In this document: positions 1 to 6,576 of the stretch, in pieces
Position numbering within the stretch: the first letter of the stretch is position 1
How the letters are laid out: every line of letters starts with the position of its first letter
The notes under the pieces: model-generated
The model's database searches: none
What the model saw: only the letters and a program-made list of their open reading frames with translations
Told to the model about the DNA's origin: nothing
Assembly (NCBI GenBank): GCA_016296195.1
Contig: JAEDJU010000073.1
Location: 1-6,576 of the forward strand
DNA length: 6,576 nt
Reading direction: 5' to 3'
Source of the DNA: Candidatus Methanomethylophilaceae archaeon
Lineage (GTDB): Archaea > Thermoplasmatota > Thermoplasmata > Methanomassiliicoccales > Methanomethylophilaceae
Program-made: the position numbers and the translations under genes

Positions 1-1166
1 TCGAGCATGTTGATGGCCTTCATCAGACCCTCCAGGATGTGGAACCTCTTCTCCGCCTGGGCCAGGTCGAACTGGGTCCTGCGGATGACGACGTTCCTCC
101 TGTGGTCGATGTAGTGGACGATCAATGCCTTGAGGCTGAGGATCTCCGGCTTGTTGTTCACGAGGGCGATGTTGATCACACCGTAGGTGATCTCCATGTT
201 CGTCTTCTTGAACAGGTTCTCCAGGACCACGTTGGGTAGGGCATCCTTGTGCAGTTCGATGACGATGCGCATACCGTGCCTGTCGGATTCATCCCTGAGG
301 TCGGTGATACCCTCGATCTCCTTGTTCTTGACACGCTCGGCGATCTGCTGGATGAGCATGGCCTTGTTGACCTGATAGGGGATCTCGTCGACGATGATCC
401 TCTCCTTCCCGTTGCCCATCTCCTCGAAGTGGGTGTTGGACCTCACCTTGAGCCTTCCGCGACCGGTCTCGTATGCGGACCTGATGCCTCCGATACCGTA
501 TATCGTTCCGCCTGTGGGGAAGTCGGGACCCTTGACGTACTGCATGAGGTCCTCGGTGGTGGCATCTGGGTTGTCGACGGTATAGGCAATGGCATCACAG
601 ACCTCCCTCAGGTTGTGAGGGGGCATCTTCGTGGCCATTCCGACAGCGATACCGTCCGAACCGTTCACCAACAGGTTGGGGAACTTGGAGGGCAGAACGG
701 TGGGCTCCTTCAGGGAACCGTCGTAGTTGTCCATCATGTCCACCGTGTTCTTGTCCAGGTCGGCCATCAGGTCGCTGGCCATCTTGGTCATCCTGGCCTC
801 GGTGTAACGCATCGCTGCCGCGGAATCACCGTCCACCGAACCGAAGTTACCCTGACCGTCCACGAGGGGGTATCTGAGCGAGAAAGGCTGGGCCATCCTC
901 ACCATCGCCTCGTATGCGGCGAAATCACCATGGGGATGGTACTTTCCAAGAACCTCTCCCACCACGGTCGCGGACTTCTTGTGGGGACGGTTGTATGTGA
1001 GGGACAGGTTGTCCATGGCGAACAGGATCTTCCTGTGGACAGGCTTGAGACCGTCACGGACGTCCGGCAGGGCACGTCCCACGATGACACTCATGGAGTA
1101 ATCGATGTACGAGCGCTGCATCTCGTTCTCGATCGTCTGGCTGATGATCTTCTTCTCTCCGTCCAT
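1..1166 (-). CDS. gyrA: DNA gyrase subunit A, N-terminal 388 residues (C-terminus cut by left edge)
   Basis: This is the breakage-reunion subunit of DNA gyrase, which with GyrB passes duplex DNA through a double-strand break to add negative supercoils using ATP. Translating the minus strand from ATG at 1166 gives an open frame to the edge. It starts [10 protein letters not shown] and contains the winged-helix (CAP-like) DNA gate with KYHPHGD at 75-81 and GQGNFGS at 104-110. The AAMRYTEAR motif puts the catalytic tyrosine at Y121 (codon 804-806). The intercalating isoleucine region [11 protein letters not shown] is at 169-179, and the tower and start of the coiled coil follow to [11 protein letters not shown] at 378-388. 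The C-terminal coiled coil end and the DNA-wrapping beta-pinwheel lie outside the window, so gyrase versus topoisomerase IV cannot be settled from this piece alone; the gyrB-gyrA order and the family in archaea favour gyrase. The start lies 4 bases after the gyrB stop, so the genes are surely co-transcribed and probably translationally coupled. Odd point: Phe82 and Glu86 stand where E. coli has Ser83 and Asp87 of the quinolone pocket. Confidence 0.96.
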   Translation of the reverse strand, partial: MDGEKKIISQTIENEMQRSYIDYSMSVIVGRALPDVRDGLKPVHRKILFAMDNLSLTYNRPHKKSATVVGEVLGKYHPHGDFAAYEAMVRMAQPFSLRYPLVDGQGNFGSVDGDSAAAMRYTEARMTKMASDLMADLDKNTVDMMDNYDGSLKEPTVLPSKFPNLLVNGSDGIAVGMATKMPPHNLREVCDAIAYTVDNPDATTEDLMQYVKGPDFPTGGTIYGIGGIRSAYETGRGRLKVRSNTHFEEMGNGKERIIVDEIPYQVNKAMLIQQIAERVKNKEIEGITDLRDESDRHGMRIVIELHKDALPNVVLENLFKKTNMEITYGVINIALVNNKPEILSLKALIVHYIDHRRNVVIRRTQFDLAQAEKRFHILEGLMKAINML

Positions 1167-1170
1167 GATA

Positions 1171-3212
<2,042 letters not shown>

Positions 3213-3224
3213 CAATGAACCCAT

Positions 3225-3614
3225 ATGGATCTAGAGACCATCCGTGAGGAAAGAACATCACTGATAGCAGGATTCCGCAAATGCGGTCCACTTCTGAACG
3301 TGATAGGGGATGAAAACAGACAGAACATCATGGTGGCACTCCTGGAGACCCCCGGTATGAGGGTCGAGGAGGTAAGGGAACACACGAACCTCTCCAGACC
3401 CGCCGTTTCACATCATCTGAAGATAATGAAGGATGCGGGCCTCGTGGTCCTATGCAGGAAGGGGAGGATGAACTTCTATTTCCCCAACTGCGACCCTGCC
3501 GTGTGGATGGACCTGAAGAACCTCGCCGACAGGATCTGCGAGGTCACCGAGATAATCAACGGGAATCTGGATCTGAACGAATGCAGGAAGGTGCTGTTGG
3601 ATGAATACCAATGA
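3225..3614 (+). CDS. ArsR-type winged-helix transcriptional regulator
   Basis: This is a cytoplasmic DNA-binding protein of 129 residues, the usual ArsR/SmtB size. The winged helix-turn-helix covers about 20-88. GDENRQNIMVALLE (28-41) is the first core helix, MRVEEVREHTNLSRPAVSHHLKIMKDAGLV (45-74) holds the scaffold and recognition helices, and VLCRKGRMNFYF (75-86) is the wing. A C-terminal helix (about 90-110) should form the dimer contact. The standard metal motif ELCVCD is absent. Five cysteines are present (20, 77, 89, 105, 120); two flank the wing and two lie in the C-terminal region, so metal or thiol sensing is possible but unproven. The start is the first in-frame ATG and lies 12 bases after a dyad that may be its operator. 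The gene overlaps the nitroreductase gene by 14 bases, so it most likely controls that enzyme. The inducer is unknown. Confidence 0.88.
   Translation: MDLETIREERTSLIAGFRKCGPLLNVIGDENRQNIMVALLETPGMRVEEVREHTNLSRPAVSHHLKIMKDAGLVVLCRKGRMNFYFPNCDPAVWMDLKNLADRICEVTEIINGNLDLNECRKVLLDEYQ
3588..3593 (+). promoter_or_regulatory. Ribosome binding site for the nitroreductase, inside the regulator gene
   Basis: AAGGTG lies 7 bases before ATG 3601 and resembles the archaeal GGAGGTGA consensus. It supports the start that overlaps the regulator gene by 14 bases, and so translational coupling of the pair. Confidence 0.6.
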
Positions 3615-4260
3615 GGCGATAAGGGAAAGACATTCCGTGAGGAGTTACGAGGACAGGGCGATAGATAAGGATAAGATCGAGGTCCTCGAAAAGGAGATCG
3701 CAGAATGCAACAGGTTGGGCGGACTCGACATCCAACTGGTGACCGATGAACCCAGGGCGTTCGACAGCTTCATGGCCCACTACGGTAAGTTCTCCGGGGT
3801 CAGGAACTACATCGCCATGGTTGGGAAGAAGGGAGAGAACGAGAGGATCGGTTATTACGGGGAGAGGCTGGTCCTGCTGGCACAGACACTCGGACTGAAC
3901 ACCTGCTGGGTCGCCCTGACCTTCAGCAAGAGGAAGACGGGATGCAGGATAGGTCCCGATGGGAAGCTCTTCTGCGTCATCGCGATCGGATACGGTAAGA
4001 CCGGGGGTGTGGAGCACAGGAGCAGACCCATGTCCGAACTGTGCAGGGTCCAGGGGGATATGCCGGAATGGTTCAGGAACGGAATGGAGGCCGCGATGCT
4101 CGCCCCCACTGCAGTGAACCAGCAGAAGTTCCTGTTCACACTGGATAATGACACCGTCACCGCCGAGAGGACAGGCGGGATGTACTCCCTGGTGGACCTC
4201 GGTATCGTGAAGTATCATTTCGAGATCGGTTCTGGAAGGGAGGGACTCTTCAAACTGTGA
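3601..4260 (+). CDS. Nitroreductase-family flavoprotein (TM1586-like)
   Basis: This is a probable FMN-dependent NAD(P)H oxidoreductase of 219 residues; the real substrate is unknown. The N-terminus has the family's phosphate-binding RHSVRSY (10-16). The central helix GYYGERLVLLAQTLGLNTCWV (84-104) matches the flavin/dimer helix and its following strand. The second flavin motif, APTAVNQQKF (168-177), sits near the C-terminus. In ordinary nitroreductases the equivalent APS..NRQPW follows soon after the N-terminal motif. This order is that of the putative TM nitroreductase family named after Thermotoga TM1586, and I assign the protein there on motif order and length. Cysteines are frequent (36, 102, 115, 125, 148). 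The start ATG overlaps the upstream regulator gene and has its own AAGGTG site. A strong hairpin follows 2 bases after the stop. Family assignment is firm, function is open: nitro, quinone or flavin reduction are all possible. Confidence 0.88.
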   Translation: MNTNEAIRERHSVRSYEDRAIDKDKIEVLEKEIAECNRLGGLDIQLVTDEPRAFDSFMAHYGKFSGVRNYIAMVGKKGENERIGYYGERLVLLAQTLGLNTCWVALTFSKRKTGCRIGPDGKLFCVIAIGYGKTGGVEHRSRPMSELCRVQGDMPEWFRNGMEAAMLAPTAVNQQKFLFTLDNDTVTAERTGGMYSLVDLGIVKYHFEIGSGREGLFKL

Positions 4261-4262
4261 AA

Positions 4263-4281
4263 GGAGGGGGTTCACCCCTCC
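4263..4281. terminator. G+C-rich hairpin between convergent genes, likely shared terminator
   Basis: GGAGGGG (4263-4269) pairs perfectly with CCCCTCC (4275-4281) around a 5-base loop. On the plus strand it starts 2 bases after the nitroreductase stop and is followed by ATGTTTATG, only weakly T-rich. On the minus strand it lies about 60 bases past the trpB stop and is followed by TTT. Archaeal termination depends mainly on T-tracts and termination factors, so the hairpin may act instead as a 3'-end stabiliser. No other structured element was found in the 80-base gap. Confidence 0.55.
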
Positions 4282-4340
4282 ATGTTTATGTGATGGGATC
4301 GGAGACCGCCATCGGACGGCCCCTGTTCCCAATTTCCGGA

Positions 4341-5666
4341 TCAGTTGTCTACGGAAGAGGACGGGAGGGTTCCTTCGAGGTACTGCTCGTATCCGTACAG
4401 GTCGATCAGACCGTGACCGGACAGGCAGAACACGATGGTCTTCTCCTCACCGGTGACCTTGCACTCCAGTGCCTTGTCGATGGCTGCCCTGACGGCGTGA
4501 CAGGACTCGGGTGCGGGGACGATTCCCTCGGTCTTGGCGAAGGTGACTCCGGCCTGGAATGTGTCAGGCTGATCATAGGACACGGCGGAGATGAGCTTCT
4601 GGTCGTAGGCTGCGGAGACGAGCGGGGACATTCCGTGGTACCTGAGACCTCCGGCGTGGATTCCCTTGGGGATGAAGTCGTGACCCAGGGTGTACATCAT
4701 CAGGAGGGGGGTCATTCCGGCGGTGTCTCCGAAGTCGTACTTGAACTCACCCTCAGTGAGCGAGGGGGCGGCCTTGGGCTCGACGGCGATGATCTCGCAG
4801 TCACTCTTTCCCTGCATCTTCTCGTACATCATGGGGAAGGTGAATCCGGCGAAGTTGGATCCTCCTCCGACACATGCGATCATGTAATCGGGCTCGATCT
4901 CACCGATCTTCATCTGCTCGATGGTCTCCAGTCCGATGACGGTCTGGTGGAGCATGACGTGGTTCAGAACGCTTCCGAGGGAGTAGCAGGTGTGCTCATC
5001 CTTGACGGCGAGCTCACATGCCTCGGAGATGGCGATTCCAAGGGAACCGGTGGTGTCGGGATGCTCCTGCAGGATCTTCCTTCCGAACTCGGTCTGCTCG
5101 CTGGGGGATGCGTAGACCTTGGCTCCGTACATGTTCATCAGGGTCTTCCTGAAGGGCTTCTGGTTGTAGCTTCCCTTGACCATGAAGACGGTGGTGTCGA
5201 TGTCGAACATGTTGGAAACCATGGAGAGTGCGGTTCCCCACTGTCCCGCACCGGTCTCGGTGGTCAGGGTGTGGATTCCGGACTCGGCGTTGTAGTATGC
5301 CTGTGCGAGTGCGGTGTTTCCCTTGTGGCTTCCGAGGGGGCTCATGTCCTCCCTCTTGAAGTAGATCTTCGCAGGGGTCTTCAGGTACTTCTCCAGACGG
5401 TACGCCCTCTGGAGGGGTGCGGGCCTGTTGAGGTAGATAAGGTTGTCACGGACCTCCTCGGGGATGTCGATGAACCTCTGGGTGGAACCCTCCTGCTCGA
5501 TGATGGGCTTACAGAAGATGGGTGAGAAGTCCTCGGGCTTGGCGGGCTTTCCGGTAGCGGGGTTGAGCGGGGGCTGGAGGTTGGGGACATCGGCCGCGAG
5601 ATTGTACCAATGCTTGGGGATCTGCTCAGGGTCGAGTGTGATGCGTGCGTCCTTTGGTATAGCCAT
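4341..5666 (-). CDS. trpB: Tryptophan synthase beta chain, TrpB2 type
   Basis: This PLP enzyme condenses indole with serine to give tryptophan. The 441-residue product has NRPAPLQRA (80-88), the substrate-site region [14 protein letters not shown] with the Schiff-base lysine Lys115, and TETGAGQWG (136-144) with the catalytic-type Glu137. It also has the phosphate loop GGGSN (267-271), EPKAAP (296-301) and SGHG (416-419). The length, the extended N-terminus ([21 protein letters not shown]) and GQWG in place of GQHG mark the TrpB2/TrpB-related branch found in archaea and some bacteria, not the TrpB1 that partners TrpA. No trpA or other trp gene is visible, so it stands alone and may salvage indole or work without a tight alpha partner. 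The start at 5666 begins at the family's usual N-terminus. The frame stays open to an ATG at 5729 but that extension is AT-rich and contains promoter-like DNA. The hairpin at 4263-4281 lies downstream. Confidence 0.94.
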   Translation of the reverse strand: MAIPKDARITLDPEQIPKHWYNLAADVPNLQPPLNPATGKPAKPEDFSPIFCKPIIEQEGSTQRFIDIPEEVRDNLIYLNRPAPLQRAYRLEKYLKTPAKIYFKREDMSPLGSHKGNTALAQAYYNAESGIHTLTTETGAGQWGTALSMVSNMFDIDTTVFMVKGSYNQKPFRKTLMNMYGAKVYASPSEQTEFGRKILQEHPDTTGSLGIAISEACELAVKDEHTCYSLGSVLNHVMLHQTVIGLETIEQMKIGEIEPDYMIACVGGGSNFAGFTFPMMYEKMQGKSDCEIIAVEPKAAPSLTEGEFKYDFGDTAGMTPLLMMYTLGHDFIPKGIHAGGLRYHGMSPLVSAAYDQKLISAVSYDQPDTFQAGVTFAKTEGIVPAPESCHAVRAAIDKALECKVTGEEKTIVFCLSGHGLIDLYGYEQYLEGTLPSSSVDN

Positions 5667-5692
5667 AGATGCACATTGACTCTGATAGTATT

Positions 5693-5698
5693 TGTACA
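5693..5698. promoter_or_regulatory. Possible TRP box (TGTACA) upstream of trpB
   Basis: The palindrome TGTACA lies 26 bases upstream of the trpB ATG. TGTACA is the consensus TRP box bound by the repressor TrpY in Methanothermobacter, where it controls the trp operon and also trpB2. A one-mismatch copy, TGTATA, occurs at 5713-5718, overlapping the candidate TATA box. One exact hexamer in a 149-base gap has a few percent chance of arising at random, so the call is tentative. Confidence 0.35.
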
Positions 5699-5710
5699 TA
5701 ATGGGTGAAT

Positions 5711-5724
5711 AATGTATATTTATG
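5711..5724 (-). promoter_or_regulatory. Candidate TATA box for trpB
   Basis: The minus strand reads CATAAATATACATT. Its ATAAATATA core predicts a start near 5691 and a leader of about 25 bases. That leader has no clear Shine-Dalgarno sequence. An alternative, weaker A+T stretch (ACAAATACT, about 5688-5696) is placed correctly for a leaderless mRNA beginning at the ATG, and would put the TGTACA hexamer on the TATA region itself. Confidence 0.45.
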
Positions 5725-5755
5725 TTCAATAATTCAATCTCTTAATAGAAAGTTT

Positions 5756-5763
5756 TTTATAAA
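5756..5763 (+). promoter_or_regulatory. TATA box for the regulator-cdc48 unit
   Basis: TTTATAAA sits within the run TTTTTTATAAAAG (5753-5765). Its centre predicts transcription from about 5786 and a leader of about 30 bases, with AGGCGAT (5806-5812) acting as a modest Shine-Dalgarno site 3 bases before ATG 5816. This is the clearest TATA box in the window. Confidence 0.6.
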
Positions 5764-5780
5764 AGTTCTGACCTATTATG

Positions 5781-5805
5781 GGTTGTGAACCACAGGATAA
5801 CAACC
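5781..5805. repeat. Inverted repeat at the predicted start of the regulator-cdc48 transcript
   Basis: GGTTGT (5781-5786) and ACAACC (5800-5805) are perfect 6-base arms around a 13-base spacer. A shorter nested dyad GGTT-GTG-AACC occupies 5781-5791. It lies 20 bases downstream of the TATA box, at the expected transcription start, and could be the autoregulatory operator of the winged-helix protein encoded just after it. Short arms make chance occurrence possible. Confidence 0.35.
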
Positions 5806-5815
5806 AGGCGATAAC

Positions 5816-6364
5816 ATGGATGACATCGACATGCTGCTGTCAATGGTCGAGAACCCGACCAGGAGGCGGATACTGGAGGCCATAGTCAGAGAGCCGCACT
5901 ACCCACTTCAACTGTCGAAGGAGCTCGGCATAAGCCAGCAGGCCGTCATGAAGAACCTGAGCCTGATGGAGCAGAACGGACTGGTGGTAAGCTACCGTGA
6001 GACCAGCAAGATCGGACCGATGAGGACGCTGTACGTGCCCAACACCGAGTTCACCCTGCTGATCGACATGCACAACTGCATGTTCACCACCCGTCTGATC
6101 TCATCCGGGAAACCGGAAGGGGATGAGACGGAGGTGGATGGATCGGAGCAGGCACTGGAACGCCTCAGGGAGATCGACTCCGAACTGGACGAGATGGACC
6201 GGAAGCGTGCGGAGCTCCTGAGGGAACGGAACACGGTCGTCTCATGGCTCACTGGGAAGATACAGGAAACCGAGGACTACGAGGAGCGCAAGGCACTCTA
6301 CAACAAACTTGATGGTATGACGGGGAGGGCGGATCCCTCCAAGGAAATGGAAAAGGAGGTCTGA
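5816..6364 (+). CDS. Winged-helix regulator with C-terminal coiled coil, ArsR-like
   Basis: This is a probable cytoplasmic transcription factor of 182 residues. The wHTH is at about 7-75: VENPTRRRILEAIV (11-24) is the first core helix, YPLQLSKELGISQQAVMKNLSLMEQNGLV (29-57) contains the recognition helix, and VSYRETSKIGPMRTLYV (58-74) is the wing. A middle segment with EFTLLIDMHNCMF (78-90) follows, then an acidic linker (100-110). The long charged helix at 111-150 has heptad-like hydrophobic spacing (ALERLREIDSELDEMDRKRA) and should form a coiled coil, probably for dimerisation. The tail is acidic. This layout is that of archaeal ArsR-type proteins of unknown specificity. It is transcribed divergently from trpB and ends 2 bases before the Cdc48-family gene, with which it must share an mRNA. 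It is therefore a candidate regulator of itself and that ATPase, and less directly of trpB. No ligand or metal motif is visible. Confidence 0.87.
   Translation: MDDIDMLLSMVENPTRRRILEAIVREPHYPLQLSKELGISQQAVMKNLSLMEQNGLVVSYRETSKIGPMRTLYVPNTEFTLLIDMHNCMFTTRLISSGKPEGDETEVDGSEQALERLREIDSELDEMDRKRAELLRERNTVVSWLTGKIQETEDYEERKALYNKLDGMTGRADPSKEMEKEV
6353..6360 (+). promoter_or_regulatory. Strong ribosome binding site for the Cdc48-family gene
   Basis: AAGGAGGT lies 6 bases before ATG 6367 and inside the end of the regulator gene. It is the best Shine-Dalgarno match in the window. It fixes the start and suggests the ATPase is translated more strongly than the regulator before it, whose own site is weak. 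Confidence 0.8.
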
Positions 6365-6366
6365 AA

Positions 6367-6576
6367 ATGGCAAATGAAAAGGCCATAAAGGTCGCAGAGC
6401 TGAAATCCGGCGAGACCGGGCGCGGAATCGCCCGTCTGGACCCGGAGCTCATGGACATCCTCGGCATCAGGGTCGGGGACATAGTCCAGATCGATGGAAA
6501 CAGGAAGACCGTCGCCAAGGTCCTGAGGGGTGCCCCCGAGGACGCCAACCGCGGGATCATAAGGATCGATGGTTCG
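6367..6576 (+). CDS. Cdc48/VAT-family AAA+ ATPase, N-terminal 70 residues (cut by right edge)
   Basis: The open frame gives MANEKAIKVAELKSGETGRG followed by IARLDPELMDILGIRVGDIVQIDG, TVAKVLRGAPEDANRGIIRIDG. This is the start of the double-psi beta-barrel N-domain of Cdc48/p97/VAT: the ARLDP.LM..LGI..GDIV.I.G signature, then the A..ED...G.IRIDG turn. The full protein should be about 730-750 residues with two AAA+ modules and would form a hexameric unfoldase that feeds substrates to the proteasome; none of those domains lies in the window. Because the N-domain fold also occurs in some other AAA+ proteins, the two-module form is expected from family knowledge, not seen. It directly follows a winged-helix regulator with a 2-base gap and a strong ribosome binding site. 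Confidence 0.88.
   Translation, partial: MANEKAIKVAELKSGETGRGIARLDPELMDILGIRVGDIVQIDGNRKTVAKVLRGAPEDANRGIIRIDGS

Noticed and set aside
4297..4325. A weak second hairpin (CCG...CGG) between the nitroreductase and trpB
   Set aside because: Only three- to four-base stems can be drawn, well below the 7-bp hairpin at 4263-4281, so it is not supported.
3556..4332. A 258-codon minus-strand open frame opposite the nitroreductase
   Set aside because: The plus strand carries both flavin motifs and a coupled start. The antisense product is P/H/L-rich without known motifs.
4257..5525. A 422-codon plus-strand open frame opposite trpB
   Set aside because: It overlaps the nitroreductase stop and runs antisense through TrpB motifs. 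The composition is biased to G, L, V and D, as expected for an antisense shadow.
5667..5729. Extension of TrpB by 21 residues from the ATG at 5729
   Set aside because: The extension is AT-rich, unlike the rest of the gene, contains TATA-like and TGTACA elements, and goes beyond the usual family N-terminus.
5725..5738. TTCAAT repeated twice with a 2-base gap
   Set aside because: Two hexamers in AT-rich intergenic DNA are easily due to chance and no third copy or symmetry is present.

Overview
The window is a gene-dense stretch of an archaeal genome. The window's own GC is moderate to high by eye. Arginine is mostly AGG/CGT/CGC, promoters look like archaeal TATA boxes, and two ribosome binding sites are purine-rich. 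The gene set (bacterial-type DNA gyrase beside a TrpB2-type tryptophan synthase beta chain and a Cdc48/VAT-type AAA+ ATPase) fits Thermoplasmatota. A methanogenic member such as Methanomassiliicoccales/Methanomethylophilaceae is my best guess, made from memory of such genomes and not from a search. All five stop codons that can be read are TGA.

Left third (minus strand): a gyrB-gyrA operon. gyrB is complete (635 aa). gyrA follows after 4 bases and runs off the left edge after 388 codons. Together they encode the A2B2 type IIA topoisomerase that introduces negative supercoils. The divergent intergenic region to the right of gyrB holds two candidate TATA boxes. Between and partly over them lies a 33-base perfect pyrimidine-purine alternating tract, a strong candidate for supercoil-driven Z-DNA. 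This is the most interesting feature of the window.

Middle (plus strand): a two-gene unit of an ArsR-type winged-helix regulator and a TM1586-like nitroreductase, overlapping by 14 bases. A GTTTAAA-TG-TTTAAAC inverted repeat just upstream looks like a combined TATA box and auto-operator. The unit ends at a G+C-rich hairpin directly after the stop. The same hairpin can serve the convergent trpB gene.

Right third: trpB (TrpB2 type) on the minus strand and, divergently, a winged-helix/coiled-coil regulator followed after 2 bases by the start of a Cdc48-family ATPase, which is cut by the right edge. The trpB leader contains one TGTACA hexamer, the known TRP-box sequence of the methanogen repressor TrpY.

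No tRNA, rRNA, CRISPR array, insertion sequence or phage gene was recognised. The genes are mostly housekeeping families; novelty, if any, lies in the regulatory DNA and in a few substituted residues, not in an unknown gene system.
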